From NCBI RefSeq assembly GCF_001426345.1, contig NZ_LMEM01000010.1:1-64000 (forward strand): a DNA stretch of 64,000 bases. Direction: 5' to 3'. Below, one piece after another: positions 33,924 to 43,708 of this stretch. The position numbers and the translations under genes are program-made. The notes under the pieces were generated by a model. It was not told the origin of the DNA, searched no databases, and saw only the letters and a program-made list of their open reading frames with translations. The stretch is from Devosia sp. Root436. Lineage in GTDB: Bacteria; Pseudomonadota; Alphaproteobacteria; Rhizobiales; Devosiaceae. Position 1 is the first letter of the stretch, and every line of letters begins with the position of its first letter.

Positions 33924-35636
33924 TTGGCACAGCAAACTGTGACGAAAGAAGATTTTGAATCGCTGCTGATGGACAGCTTCGTTGACAACGAGCCGCTAGA
34001 GGGCGCCGTCGTCAAGGGCACCGTCGTCGCGATCGAAAAGGACCTGGCGATCATCGACGTCGGTCTCAAGACCGAAGGCCGCATCGCGCTCAAGGAATTC
34101 GGCCAGGCCGGCCGTGACGGCACCATCACCGTCGGTTCGGTCGTGGAAGTCTATGTCGACCGCGTCGAGAACGCTGCCGGTGAAGCCGTGCTGTCGCGCG
34201 AGAAGGCCCGCCGCGAAGAGAGCTGGGTCAAGCTCGAGGAAATGTACAACAACAACGAGCGCGTTGAAGGCACCATCTTCAACCAGGTCAAGGGTGGCTT
34301 CACCGTCGACCTCGAAGGCGCCATCGCCTTCCTGCCGCGTTCGCAGGTGGACATCCGTCCGATCCGCGATATCGCGCCGCTCATGAACGTGCCGCAGCCG
34401 TTCCAGATCCTCAAGATGGACAAGCGCCGCGGCAACATCGTTGTCTCGCGCCGCGCGATCCTCGAAGAGAGCCGTGCCGAGCAGCGTTCGGAAATCGTGC
34501 AGCAGCTCGAAGAGGGCCAGGTTGTCGACGGCGTGGTCAAGAACATCACCGATTACGGTGCGTTCGTCGATCTCGGCGGTATCGACGGCCTGCTGCATGT
34601 CACCGACATCGCATGGCGCCGTGTGAACCACCCGTCCGAAGTGCTGACGATCGGCGAGACCATCAAGGTCCAGATCGTTCGCATCAACCACGAGTCGCAC
34701 CGCATCAGCCTCGGCATGAAGCAGTTGCAGGCCGATCCGTGGGATGGCATCGAAGCCAAGTACCCGATCGAGGCCAAGTTCACCGGCCGCGTGACCAACA
34801 TCACCGACTATGGTGCATTCGTTGAACTGGAGCCGGGCATCGAAGGCTTGATCCACGTCTCGGAAATGAGCTGGACCAAGAAGAACGTCCACCCCGGCAA
34901 GATCGTCTCGACCTCCCAGGAAGTCGAAGTCGTGGTGCTGGAAGTCGATCCCGACAAGCGCCGCATCTCGCTCGGCCTCAAGCAGACCCTGGCCAATCCG
35001 TGGGAAAGCTTCGCCGAGAAGTTCCCGGTCGGTTCGGTCATCGAAGGCGAAGTCAAGAACAAGACCGAATTCGGCCTGTTCATCGGCCTCGACGGCGATG
35101 TGGACGGCATGGTCCACCTCTCCGACCTCGACTGGCAGAAGTCGGGCGAAGTGGCCCTGGAAGACTACAACCGCGGCGACATGGTTTCGGCCAAGGTCCT
35201 CGATGTTGACGTCGAAAAGGAACGCATCAGCCTGGGCATCAAGCAGCTCGCGACCGGCGAAACCTCGTCCGACGCAGCCGCTGGTGGCGAGCAGGGCGGC
35301 ATCCGCAAGGGCGCTGTCGTGACCGGCACGGTCATCGAAGTCAACGATGGGGGCATCGAAGTCCGTATCGCCGACAGCGACATGACGGCCTTCATCCGTC
35401 GCGCCGATCTCAGTCGCGACCGCAACGACCAGCGCCCGGAGCGCTTCTCCAAGGGCGAGAAGGTCGATGCGCGCGTCACCCAGTACGACCGCAAGACCAG
35501 CCGCATCCAGCTTTCCATCAAGGCGCTCGAAATCGCCGAGGAAAAGGAAGCCGTGGCCAATTACGGTTCGTCGGATTCGGGCGCTTCGCTCGGCGACATC
35601 CTGGGCGCCGCGCTCAAGGGCCGCGAAGAGAAGTAA
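33924..35636 (+). CDS. rpsA: 30S ribosomal protein S1
   Basis: The 570-residue protein has six S1 RNA-binding repeats; examples are EGAVVKGTVVAIEKDLAIIDVGLKTEGRI, VDGVVKNITDYGAFVDLGGIDGLLH and FTGRVTNITDYGAFVELEPGIEGLIH. The start is TTG at 33924, four bases after GGAGAAGG, giving MAQQTVTKEDFESLL, the usual alphaproteobacterial beginning. No ATG fits, since the next Met (residue 16) would remove conserved sequence. It unfolds mRNA on the small subunit. Codon use is strongly biased to C-ending codons, as for highly expressed genes. A clear terminator follows. Confidence 0.96.
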   Translation: MAQQTVTKEDFESLLMDSFVDNEPLEGAVVKGTVVAIEKDLAIIDVGLKTEGRIALKEFGQAGRDGTITVGSVVEVYVDRVENAAGEAVLSREKARREESWVKLEEMYNNNERVEGTIFNQVKGGFTVDLEGAIAFLPRSQVDIRPIRDIAPLMNVPQPFQILKMDKRRGNIVVSRRAILEESRAEQRSEIVQQLEEGQVVDGVVKNITDYGAFVDLGGIDGLLHVTDIAWRRVNHPSEVLTIGETIKVQIVRINHESHRISLGMKQLQADPWDGIEAKYPIEAKFTGRVTNITDYGAFVELEPGIEGLIHVSEMSWTKKNVHPGKIVSTSQEVEVVVLEVDPDKRRISLGLKQTLANPWESFAEKFPVGSVIEGEVKNKTEFGLFIGLDGDVDGMVHLSDLDWQKSGEVALEDYNRGDMVSAKVLDVDVEKERISLGIKQLATGETSSDAAAGGEQGGIRKGAVVTGTVIEVNDGGIEVRIADSDMTAFIRRADLSRDRNDQRPERFSKGEKVDARVTQYDRKTSRIQLSIKALEIAEEKEAVANYGSSDSGASLGDILGAALKGREEK

Positions 35637-35659
35637 TTCTCTTTTGGTTCAAACCGTCA

Positions 35660-35687
35660 GGCCCGCGCTTCACAGCGCGGGCCTTTT
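35660..35687 (+). terminator. rho-independent terminator after rpsA
   Basis: GGCCCGCGC and GCGCGGGCC pair perfectly around the loop ttcaca, followed by TTTT. It lies 23 bases after the rpsA stop. Confidence 0.9.
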
Positions 35688-35721
35688 GCTTTCTAAGCTG
35701 GGGGCGCGAGGGAAAGTGAGC

Positions 35722-36225
35722 ATGAGCAACGCGATGCACTGGCGGGCACTGACTACGCTCGACCTGCCTGATGTCGAAACCATCGCCGCAAAGGTGCATC
35801 CCTCGTTTCCCGAGGACATGACGGTGTTTGCCGAGCGGCAGCGGCTCTATCCCGATGGCACGCTTCTGCTCGAGCTTGATGGCGTGCCGGCGGGCTACAT
35901 CATCTCCCACCCCTGGCGCCTTGGCGCGATACCGGCGCTCAATGCGCTGCTCGGGGCTATCCCCGACGACGCCGATACCTACTACCTGCACGACCTGGCG
36001 CTGCTGCCGGCGGCCCGTGGCACCGGGGCGGCAGCGATGATCGTCGGCGAGATGCTGCGCCATGCCAAAGCCAGGGGCTTTCCCAGCATCAGCCTCGTGG
36101 CCGTCAACGGCTCGCTGTCCTTCTGGTACAAGCACGGCTTCCGCGCCGTGGCAGCGCCCGAACTGGCCGAGAAGCTCGCCAGCTACGAAGCGACGGCGCG
36201 GTACATGGTCAGGCGGCTTGTGTAG
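35722..36225 (+). CDS. GNAT family N-acetyltransferase
   Basis: The product is 167 residues from ATG 35722; GTG at 35716 is equally placed after GAGGGAAA. The core has LLELDGVPAGYIISHPW, then YYLHDLALLPAARGTGAAAMIV with the acetyl-CoA loop R-G-T-G-A-A, and LVAVNGSLSFWYKHGFRAV at the C-terminal strand. It acetylates an amine or small molecule; substrate unknown. It follows the rpsA terminator, so it has its own promoter. The brnTA operator-like repeats begin 4 bases before its stop codon. Confidence 0.85.
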   Translation: MSNAMHWRALTTLDLPDVETIAAKVHPSFPEDMTVFAERQRLYPDGTLLLELDGVPAGYIISHPWRLGAIPALNALLGAIPDDADTYYLHDLALLPAARGTGAAAMIVGEMLRHAKARGFPSISLVAVNGSLSFWYKHGFRAVAAPELAEKLASYEATARYMVRRLV

Positions 36226-36244
36226 TTACAGATTTGTAGTTACA
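36221..36244 (+). promoter_or_regulatory. tandem operator-like repeats of the brnTA pair
   Basis: TGTAGTTACA occurs twice, at 36221-36230 and 36235-36244, 14 bases apart. Each has palindromic ends (TGTA..TACA). They lie 28 bases before the BrnT start. BrnT/BrnA systems are autoregulated through the ribbon-helix-helix antitoxin, which binds paired short palindromes, so these are the expected site. Confidence 0.6.
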
Positions 36245-36272
36245 TTCGGGGTGAGCGCAGAGGGGGCGATGC

Positions 36273-36578
36273 GTGGCTCAAGAATTTAAATGGGATGAAA
36301 ACAAGAACCGCTCGAACTTCGTCAAGCACGGCATCCGGTTCGAAACCGCAGCCCGAGCATTTCTCGATCCATATGCAGTTCAAGAGCAGGATCGCTACGT
36401 GGATGGCGAAGAACGCTGGCAGACCACAGGCCTAATCGACGCCGTTCACATTGTTGTCGTGGCCCATACGATCAAGGATAACATCAATGGCACAGAGATC
36501 ATCCGCATCATCTCGGCGCGTCCTGCCGAACGACACGAAGCCCGAGGATACGAACGAGCCAGAATGGGTCTTTTATGA
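36273..36578 (+). CDS. brnT: BrnT family toxin
   Basis: The product is 101 residues from GTG 36273 (GAGGGGG upstream; the nearby ATG is out of frame). It shows the BrnT pattern: EFKWDENKNRSNFVKHGIRFETAARAFLDP at the N-terminus, then strands ending IRIISARPAERHEARGYE. BrnT proteins are RelE-fold ribonucleases that stop translation and are neutralised by BrnA. The conserved basic/aromatic residues (Lys, His, Arg of ISARPAERHE) are present, so it is probably active. It overlaps brnA by 92 bases. Confidence 0.9.
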   Translation: MAQEFKWDENKNRSNFVKHGIRFETAARAFLDPYAVQEQDRYVDGEERWQTTGLIDAVHIVVVAHTIKDNINGTEIIRIISARPAERHEARGYERARMGLL

Positions 36579-36894
36579 ACTTGATCTGCTTGATCCCCCC
36601 CCTCTCACCGAAGAGCAAAAGGCCGAATTGACTGCTCTCGACAATCTGCGTGATGAGGATATCGACTTTTCCGATATCCCTCCCCTGACGGAAGAATTCT
36701 GGAAGAACGGCATCCGCAATCCCCATTATGCGCGGGCGCTCAAGGAACAGCTCACCATCCGCCTCGATGCCGATATCCTCGACTGGTTCAAGCGTCATGC
36801 CAAGGATGGCAAGGGCTACCAGACCGACATCAACAAGGCGCTGCGCGCCTATGTCGTGGCGCAGGAGAAGCGGGCGGCCCGGAAGGCGGGGTAG
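36487..36894 (+). CDS. brnA: BrnA family antitoxin
   Basis: The product is 135 residues from ATG 36487, inside brnT in another frame. The N-terminal 90 residues are acidic and partly disordered (toxin-binding), and the C-terminal block LTIRLDADILDWFKRHAKDGKGYQTDINKALRAYV is the family's ribbon-helix-helix-like DNA-binding part. It neutralises BrnT and represses the operon. It is longer than the roughly 90-100 residues of Brucella BrnA because of the N-terminal extension; a later start is possible. Confidence 0.85.
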   Translation: MAQRSSASSRRVLPNDTKPEDTNEPEWVFYELDLLDPPPLTEEQKAELTALDNLRDEDIDFSDIPPLTEEFWKNGIRNPHYARALKEQLTIRLDADILDWFKRHAKDGKGYQTDINKALRAYVVAQEKRAARKAG

Positions 36895-36960
36895 CGCGGC
36901 TCTTGCCAAAGCGGGGTGGCAAGCCTACCCGACTGCACTGACTTTCCTGCCGAGGCCACA

Positions 36961-37920
36961 ATGACCGACCAGCCCAGCCCCGAGCCGTCCCGCGCGGATG
37001 CGCATACCGTCATCGCCGCCGAAACCTATCGCCGCTCGCGCGGGCTGTGGCGGGTGCTGGCCTTTATCGCGCTGGCTATCGCCGTGATTGTCGGGCTGGG
37101 GCGCTTTTCCCTGCCGCAGGGTCCGGCGGGTGAGTATGTGGCGCGGCTGGTGATCGATGGCACCATCACCACGGACCGGGCGCGGCTCGCGGCCATCGCG
37201 GACCTGGCCGAGGACGATGCCGTCAAGGCGGTGATCGTCGCCATCAATTCGCCCGGCGGCACCACAGCGGGCGGCGAGGAGCTCTACGAGGCGCTGGGGC
37301 AATTGCGGGCAGCCAAGCCCACGGTCGCCGTCATCGGCGAGCTGGGGGCCTCGGCGGCCTATATGACCGCCATTGCTACCGATCGCATCTTTGCCCGGCG
37401 GCTCTCCATCGTCGGGTCCATCGGCGTGCTCTACCAGCATGTCAATGCCGGCAAGCTGCTGGAAACCGTGGGCGTCGATCTCGACAAGGTGGCGTCCGGC
37501 CCGCTCAAGGCGGAGCCGGATTTCGACGAGCCGCTGGACGGGGCGCCCCGCGCCTCCATCGCCGCGCTGGTCGATGACAGCTTCCAGTGGTTCGTCGATG
37601 TTGTGGCCGAACGCCGCGGCCTCACGCGCCCCGCCACGCTGGCACTGGCCGATGGCCGGATCGTCACCGGCCGGGTGGGGGTCGAAAGCGGGCTCATCGA
37701 CGCCATCGGCGGGGAGAAGGAGGCCATGGACTGGCTCGAAACCGAGCGCGACGTGGCCGCCGAACTCGATATCCGCACCGTCTGGCCGCAGCCGCAGCAG
37801 GGGTTCGACCTCATCGGAACCTTCCTCAACGGACAGGCGCGCGCCGCGCTCGGCCTGCCCGATGGTCCTATCACGCTTGACGGGCTGGTCTCGCTTTGGC
37901 AGGTTGGCACCGCTTCCTGA
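36961..37920 (+). CDS. sppA: signal peptide peptidase SppA, short form
   Basis: The 319-residue S49 peptidase has one N-terminal membrane helix (LWRVLAFIALAIAVIVGLG, residues 29-47) and a single protease domain: INSPGG at 96-101, nucleophile Ser131 in ELGASAAYM and general-base Lys183 in SGPLKAEP. It degrades cleaved signal peptides in the inner membrane. The short form works as an oligomer, in contrast to the double-length E. coli enzyme. The start at 36961 follows GAGG. It is followed by ihfB, as in most Rhizobiales. Confidence 0.95.
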   Translation: MTDQPSPEPSRADAHTVIAAETYRRSRGLWRVLAFIALAIAVIVGLGRFSLPQGPAGEYVARLVIDGTITTDRARLAAIADLAEDDAVKAVIVAINSPGGTTAGGEELYEALGQLRAAKPTVAVIGELGASAAYMTAIATDRIFARRLSIVGSIGVLYQHVNAGKLLETVGVDLDKVASGPLKAEPDFDEPLDGAPRASIAALVDDSFQWFVDVVAERRGLTRPATLALADGRIVTGRVGVESGLIDAIGGEKEAMDWLETERDVAAELDIRTVWPQPQQGFDLIGTFLNGQARAALGLPDGPITLDGLVSLWQVGTAS

Positions 37921-37958
37921 ACTAGAGGGAGGCGGCGGCCTGCCAACTGGAGCCCGGG

Positions 37959-38240
37959 ATGATCAAGTCGGAACTCGTCGAGAAACTCGCGGCGGAAAAT
38001 CCGCATCTGTTCCAGCGTGATATCGAAAACATCGTCAACGCCATCCTCGACGAGATCGGGGATGCCATGGCGCGGGGAGACCGGGTCGAGCTGCGCGGCT
38101 TTGGCGCGTTCTCGGTGAAAAATCGCCCGGCGCGCGTCGGTCGCAACCCACGGACCGGCGAACAGGTCGATGTGGGCGAGAAATATGTGCCGCAATTCAA
38201 GGCCGGCAAGGAAATCCGCGAGCGGCTCAACCGCTCGTAA
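37959..38240 (+). CDS. ihfB: integration host factor beta subunit
   Basis: The 93-residue DNA-bending protein of the HU/IHF family has [23 protein letters not shown] (residues 46-68) as the beta-arm that intercalates in the minor groove, with Pro64. [17 protein letters not shown] at the N-terminus is typical of IhfB rather than HU. With IhfA (elsewhere) it shapes promoters and recombination sites and assists sigma-54 promoters. It lies between sppA and lapA, as expected. Confidence 0.96.
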   Translation: MIKSELVEKLAAENPHLFQRDIENIVNAILDEIGDAMARGDRVELRGFGAFSVKNRPARVGRNPRTGEQVDVGEKYVPQFKAGKEIRERLNRS

Positions 38241-38270
38241 CGGGCAACGCCCCATCGGACAGAGCCGTTC

Positions 38271-38633
38271 ATGGTCAACAGAATCGTCGGTTGGGTGGTC
38301 CTTGTCCCGTTATGCCTGGGGCTGATCGTCTTCGCCCTCGCCAATCGGCATTTCGTCGTGGTCAATTTCAACCCTTTCGCCCCGGTCGAGACCAGCGTGG
38401 CGCCCGGCTATGGCGTGCCGCTTTTCGTGGTGCTCTATGTGGTGCTGCTGGTGGGCGTGCTGCTGGGCGGCACCGCGACCTGGTTTGCCCAGGGGCGCCA
38501 CCGCCGCGGGGAAAAGCACTGGCGCCGCGAGGCGCATATGCTGCATGGCGAGCTGGAAACGCTGCGCCGCAATCATGGCCAGGCCGGATCAGGTCCCCTG
38601 GCCGAAGTCGATGACCTCCTGGAGCTGCGCTGA
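38271..38633 (+). CDS. LapA domain (DUF1049) membrane protein
   Basis: The 120-residue protein has two membrane helices (IVGWVVLVPLCLGLIVFALANR and GVPLFVVLYVVLLVGVLLGG) and a cytoplasmic basic helical tail (RHRRGEKHWRREAHMLHGELETLRRN) that may form a coiled coil. The family is linked with LPS assembly factor LapB in gammaproteobacteria. In alphas the gene is found between ihfB and trpF, as here. Role in this organism unknown; envelope homeostasis is inferred. Confidence 0.85.
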   Translation: MVNRIVGWVVLVPLCLGLIVFALANRHFVVVNFNPFAPVETSVAPGYGVPLFVVLYVVLLVGVLLGGTATWFAQGRHRRGEKHWRREAHMLHGELETLRRNHGQAGSGPLAEVDDLLELR

Positions 38634-38642
38634 GCGACCCCG

Positions 38643-39290
38643 ATGGCCGAACCCCTGATCATCAAGATTTGTGGCATCAAGACCCCTGAACTGCTCGAAG
38701 CCACCATCGCTGGCGGAGCCGACATGGTGGGGTTCATGCATTTTCCGCGTTCGTCGCGCCATGTGAGCATCGAGGAGATCGCGACGCTGATCTCGGAGGC
38801 CCGCGGCCGGATCCAGACCTGCGTGGTGCTGGTCAATCCGGACAATAGCTGCGTGGCCGAAGTCGCCGCGCTCGGCCCGGACTGGATTCAGCTGCATGGC
38901 CCCGAAACGCCGCATCGCGTCGAGGCCATCCGCGCCGAGGCGGGCGTCGAAATCATGAAGGCGCTGCCGATCGGTTCGGCCGAGGATGTGGCGCATGTCG
39001 CCGATTTCCTCGATGTCGCCGACCGCATCCTGCTCGACGCCAAGCCGCCCAAGGGGGCCGACCGGCCGGGCGGGCTGGGCGACACCTTCGACTGGGCACT
39101 GCTCAAGGCGCTTGACCCGTCCATCCCCTTCATGCTTTCCGGGGGGCTGACGCCGCAGACCGTGGCCGACGCCGTCAAGACCGTGCGCCCCTTCGGGGTC
39201 GATGTGTCCTCCGGCGTCGAAACCGCACCGGGCGTCAAGGACAAGAAGCTGATCGAAGCGTTCATCCGCAACGCCCGCGCAGCCGGCTGA
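38643..39290 (+). CDS. trpF: phosphoribosylanthranilate isomerase
   Basis: The 215-residue TIM barrel starts [16 protein letters not shown] with catalytic Cys10. WIQLHG (around 80-85), RILLDAKPP, and the phosphate-binding [12 protein letters not shown] and [11 protein letters not shown] follow in family order, the last with the second catalytic Asp. It converts phosphoribosylanthranilate to CdRP in tryptophan synthesis. It lies 9 bases after the lapA-like gene. A family B repeat separates it from trpB. Confidence 0.96.
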   Translation: MAEPLIIKICGIKTPELLEATIAGGADMVGFMHFPRSSRHVSIEEIATLISEARGRIQTCVVLVNPDNSCVAEVAALGPDWIQLHGPETPHRVEAIRAEAGVEIMKALPIGSAEDVAHVADFLDVADRILLDAKPPKGADRPGGLGDTFDWALLKALDPSIPFMLSGGLTPQTVADAVKTVRPFGVDVSSGVETAPGVKDKKLIEAFIRNARAAG

Positions 39291-39297
39291 CCTTTCT

Positions 39298-39413
39298 TCT
39301 CCCTCCCCCTCGTGGGGAGGGTGGCCCCGAAGGGTCGGGTGGGGGTCTTTCCCTCATTCGGCGCGCGTGGCCCACCCCCACCCCTGGCGCTGCGCGAGAC
39401 GCAGGAGCCGAAG
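39298..39413. repeat. family B-like repeat inside the trp operon
   Basis: Arms ctccccctcgtggggagggt and cccacccccacccctggcg flank gaagggtcgggtgggggtct. It fills nearly the whole 139-base space between trpF and trpB, ending before the trpB ribosome site GAGG at about 39421. Confidence 0.65.
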
Positions 39414-39429
39414 CATCTGCGAGGCGTCC

Positions 39430-40647
<1,218 letters not shown>

Positions 40648-40649
40648 TC

Positions 40650-41471
40650 ATGTCGCGTATCGAAAAACGTTTCGCCGAGTGCAAGGCCGCAGGCCGCCCG
40701 GCGCTGGTCACCTATGTCATGGCCGGCGATCCCGATCTCGCCACCAGCCAGGCGATCATGGAGGCCCTGCCGCAGGCGGGCTCCGACATCATCGAATTCG
40801 GCATGCCGTTTTCCGACCCGATGGCCGATGGCGTGGCCATCCAGCTGGGCGGGCAGCGCGCCCTGGCGGCCGGCATGACCCTGCGCGGCGTGCTCGGCAT
40901 GGTCGAGGATTTCCGCCGCAAGGACGAAACCACCCCCATCGTGCTGATGGGCTATTATAACCCGATCTACAGCTTCGGCGTCGACAGGTTCCTCGCGGCG
41001 GCGAAAGAGGCCGGCGTCGATGGCCTCATCATCGTCGACCTGCCGCCCGAGGAAGACGCGGAACTCTGCATCCCAGCGCTCAGGGCCGGCATCAACTTCA
41101 TCCGCCTCACCACGCCGACCACCGACGACAGGCGCCTGCCGGCGGTGCTCAAGAACACGTCGGGCTTCGTCTACTATGTGTCGATGACCGGCATTACCGG
41201 GGCGGCGATCAAGTCGCGCGCCGCGGTGGGCGAGGCCGTGGCGCGCATCAAGAGCCATACCGACCTGCCCGTCGCCGTTGGCTTCGGCATCAAGACGGCC
41301 GAGGACGCCGCCGAAATCGGCCGCCATTCCGACGGCATCGTGGTGGGCACGGTGCTGGTCGAGGCGGTGGCGGGCTCATTGGTCGATGGCAAGGCCAGCG
41401 ACAGGACGGTCGCCGCCGTGCGCGACCTGGTGGCCAGCCTGGCCGGCGGCGTCAAGCGGGCACGGGGCTGA
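40650..41471 (+). CDS. trpA: tryptophan synthase alpha chain
   Basis: The 273-residue TIM barrel has catalytic Glu49 ([15 protein letters not shown]) and Asp60, then [18 protein letters not shown] and the phosphate loop [10 protein letters not shown]. It releases indole from indole-glycerol phosphate for TrpB. Start ATG 40650 lies 2 bases after the trpB stop, so translation is coupled. No terminator is evident; a family C repeat pair begins 46 bases downstream. Confidence 0.97.
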   Translation: MSRIEKRFAECKAAGRPALVTYVMAGDPDLATSQAIMEALPQAGSDIIEFGMPFSDPMADGVAIQLGGQRALAAGMTLRGVLGMVEDFRRKDETTPIVLMGYYNPIYSFGVDRFLAAAKEAGVDGLIIVDLPPEEDAELCIPALRAGINFIRLTTPTTDDRRLPAVLKNTSGFVYYVSMTGITGAAIKSRAAVGEAVARIKSHTDLPVAVGFGIKTAEDAAEIGRHSDGIVVGTVLVEAVAGSLVDGKASDRTVAAVRDLVASLAGGVKRARG

Positions 41472-41517
41472 ACAATTTGATGGGGTTCCCCCTGAACTCA
41501 TGAGCATTCGCTTACGC

Positions 41518-41621
41518 GATGTCATCCCGGCGGAGGCCGGGATCCATCCTGAGGTCTAGTCGTACCCAACCGAGCTGAACTATCTCAAGATGGATTCCGG
41601 CCTCCGCCGGGATGACATCGC
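41518..41621. repeat. family C intergenic inverted repeat
   Basis: The left arm gatgtcatcccggcggaggc and the right arm ggcctccgccgggatgacat are perfect inverted copies over 20 bases, with further pairing inside (atccatc / gatggat). It lies between the convergent trpA and the membrane hypothetical gene, and could end both transcripts. Confidence 0.85.
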
Positions 41622-41657
41622 GCTTGTAAACACTGCCCTCAAGGTGGGGGGGAGCCC

Positions 41658-42110
41658 CTACTGTACCGCGGTGGCAGGCTCGGTTGCCGGCACCACTGCC
41701 CCGGCATCGGCCACCGGGGTCGCCGGCAGCGTGGACAGGTCGACCTCGGCCAGCCGGTCGGCACAAAGATCGGCGGCGCCGTCGATCGGGTCGGCGCGAT
41801 CGGCAAGGGTTACCCAGCCGCCTTCCTCGAGCAGACCGTCACGGCGATAGCTGCTTTCCTCGTTGAGGGCAGTAAGGTTGGCCCGGACATCGGGCGCTGC
41901 CAGATAACGCTTGAAGCAGATATCGGCAGCCAGTTCGGCGACGGCCTGTTGCGCCGCCTTGTCGGCACGTTGCTCGGCCGAGCCGCCAGTGACCCAGCCG
42001 CCCCAGGTGAAGCCCACGACCATGGTCGCGATAATACAGCCGGCGCATGACCAGAACAGCGTGGCCTTGCCGGCTTTGAAGTCGCGGAATCGTTCAGATA
42101 TCGAAGACAT
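41658..42110 (-). CDS. hypothetical membrane-anchored protein
   Basis: The product is 150 residues from ATG 42110, which follows a very strong GGGGGAGG site; longer readings were rejected. A cytoplasmic start is followed by one membrane helix (ATLFWSCAGCIIATMVVGFTWGGWV, residues 16-40), then a helical Ala/Asp-rich periplasmic part with two cysteines (ICFKRY, LCADRL) and a Pro/Ala/Thr tail. It resembles small conserved hypothetical proteins of Rhizobiales of unknown role. No other domain is seen. Confidence 0.75.
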   Translation of the reverse strand: MSSISERFRDFKAGKATLFWSCAGCIIATMVVGFTWGGWVTGGSAEQRADKAAQQAVAELAADICFKRYLAAPDVRANLTALNEESSYRRDGLLEEGGWVTLADRADPIDGAADLCADRLAEVDLSTLPATPVADAGAVVPATEPATAVQ

Positions 42111-42482
42111 ATCGCCTCCCCCTTTGCAGTTTTCTGCGTTGTATGGCTCCCGGCGAGGCGGGACTAAGGTGGAATGGTGACACATTCCCGGCGGAAGTGC
42201 GACACAAGCGGTAACTTGCCAGTATAGTTCGAAAAGCCTGACCGGACTGTATTCAGTGGAATTGAACAATTACGAAAATGCCGTCGGATATAAAGGTTCA
42301 TTCAGTGGACAATCATTGTCTGCCCTGCCGCAACGCTCGCACAATTGCGTGATCCATTCAGAACGAAGTTGTTCACAGCCGCGCGCTTTGTCCCGCACCG
42401 GCTTTGCCCTGGGCCCAACCCCCTGATAACATTCGCCACAATCGTCCCCTAAGTGACGCGCAGACGCTCGTGAGGCCTTGCC
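42111..42482. other. non-coding gap before accD
   Basis: This 372-base divergent gap has lower G+C in its centre than the flanking genes and no convincing reading frame. The ten bases ATTCAGTGGA occur twice, at 42251-42260 and 42300-42309, each followed by an A/T-rich stretch with caatt or caatc. The promoters of accD and of the membrane hypothetical gene should both be here. No classical operator or riboswitch was recognised. Confidence 0.45.
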
Positions 42483-43457
42483 ATGAACTGGATCGACAAT
42501 TTCGTCCGCCCCAAAATCCGCTCCATCCTCGGCAACAAGCCGGCGATCGCGGAGAATCTCTGGGTCAAGGACCCTGAATCTGGCGAGATGGTGTTCTATC
42601 GCGATCTCGAAGCGAACCAGTGGGTGGTGCCCAATTCGGGCTATCACATGAAGATCAAGCCGGCTGACCGGCTCAAGACCTTTCTCGACAATGGCGAGTA
42701 TGCGCTGGTGCCGGTGCCCAGTGTTGCCGTCGATCCGCTGAAATTCCGCGACCAGAAGCGCTATCCTGACCGGCTCAAGGAAAACCGCGCCAAGACCGGG
42801 TTCGATGACTCGGTGATCGTGGCCACCGGCAAGCTGTTCGAACGCGACATCACCGTCGCCATCCAGGATTTCGATTTCATGGGCGGCTCACTCGGCATGG
42901 CGGCCGGCCAGGGCATCATTACGGGCCTTGAAACCGCTGCCAGCCGCAAGACCGCCTTCGTGCTGTTCGTCGCCTCGGGCGGCGCGCGCATGCAGGAGGG
43001 CGTGTTGAGCCTGATGCAGATGCCGCGCACCACCGTCGCCGTTTTGCGCCTGCGCGAAGCCGGCCTGCCCTTCTTCGTGGTGCTGACCAATCCCACCACC
43101 GGCGGCGTCACCGCCTCCTATGCCATGCTGGGCGACGTGCACCTGGCCGAGCCCGGCGCGCAGATCGGCTTTGCCGGCGCCCGCGTCATCGAGCAGACCA
43201 TCCGCGAAAAGCTGCCCAAGGGCTTCCAGCGCTCGGAATATCTCTACGAACACGGCATGGTCGATATGGTGGTGCATCGCCACAACCTGCGCTCGACCAT
43301 CGGCTCGCTCTCGGCCATCCTGACCAAGGCCGAAGCCTCCGGCGCGCTAACCGACACGGCTCCCGCAGTGGTGCGGACCAGCCTGCGCGACGCCGCCGTC
43401 GCCGCCGAAGGCGATGGTGGCGACCTGCCCCCGGTGGCTGCCGCCCACGCGGAATAA
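42483..43457 (+). CDS. accD: acetyl-CoA carboxylase carboxyltransferase beta subunit
   Basis: The 324-residue protein is the beta half of the carboxyltransferase, which with AccA moves CO2 from biotin to acetyl-CoA in fatty-acid synthesis. Crotonase-like blocks [25 protein letters not shown] (oxyanion loop) and [18 protein letters not shown] are intact. The N-terminal zinc ribbon of E. coli AccD has no cysteines here ([12 protein letters not shown] takes its place), and I see no Cys anywhere in the chain. Loss of the four-Cys ribbon is usual in alphaproteobacteria. It lies between trpA and folC, as in rhizobia. Confidence 0.95.
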   Translation: MNWIDNFVRPKIRSILGNKPAIAENLWVKDPESGEMVFYRDLEANQWVVPNSGYHMKIKPADRLKTFLDNGEYALVPVPSVAVDPLKFRDQKRYPDRLKENRAKTGFDDSVIVATGKLFERDITVAIQDFDFMGGSLGMAAGQGIITGLETAASRKTAFVLFVASGGARMQEGVLSLMQMPRTTVAVLRLREAGLPFFVVLTNPTTGGVTASYAMLGDVHLAEPGAQIGFAGARVIEQTIREKLPKGFQRSEYLYEHGMVDMVVHRHNLRSTIGSLSAILTKAEASGALTDTAPAVVRTSLRDAAVAAEGDGGDLPPVAAAHAE

Positions 43458-43470
43458 CTTGATCTGTTGC

Positions 43471-43611
43471 ACCGAGCGTGGGCTCCCTCTCCCCTGAGGG
43501 GAGAGGGTGGGGTGAGGGGTTCAGTGTTGGTGAAAAGCACGAGGCCCATTGCGGCGCTGAACCCCTCACCCGACCCTTCGGGTCGACCTCTCCCCTCAGG
43601 GGAGAGGTGAC
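43471..43611. repeat. family B intergenic inverted repeat
   Basis: Nearly identical to the copy at 2701-2840: the first ~60 bases from accgagcgtgggctccctct match without visible change, then ggttcag/ctgaacc arms and the right arm gacctctcccctcaggggag. It separates accD from folC. Confidence 0.88.
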
Positions 43612-43708
43612 TTCCGCTCCATGGAAGCCGCAGAACCCTGGATACCCCGCTCTTGCCGACCTCCTGCATCGGCGCTAACTCATCGGTCTCTTCCCTCGGA
43701 CCGTCTTC

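Noticed and set aside
42111..42482. Riboswitch or T-box before accD
   Set aside because: No conserved riboswitch core was recognised; only a direct repeat is visible.
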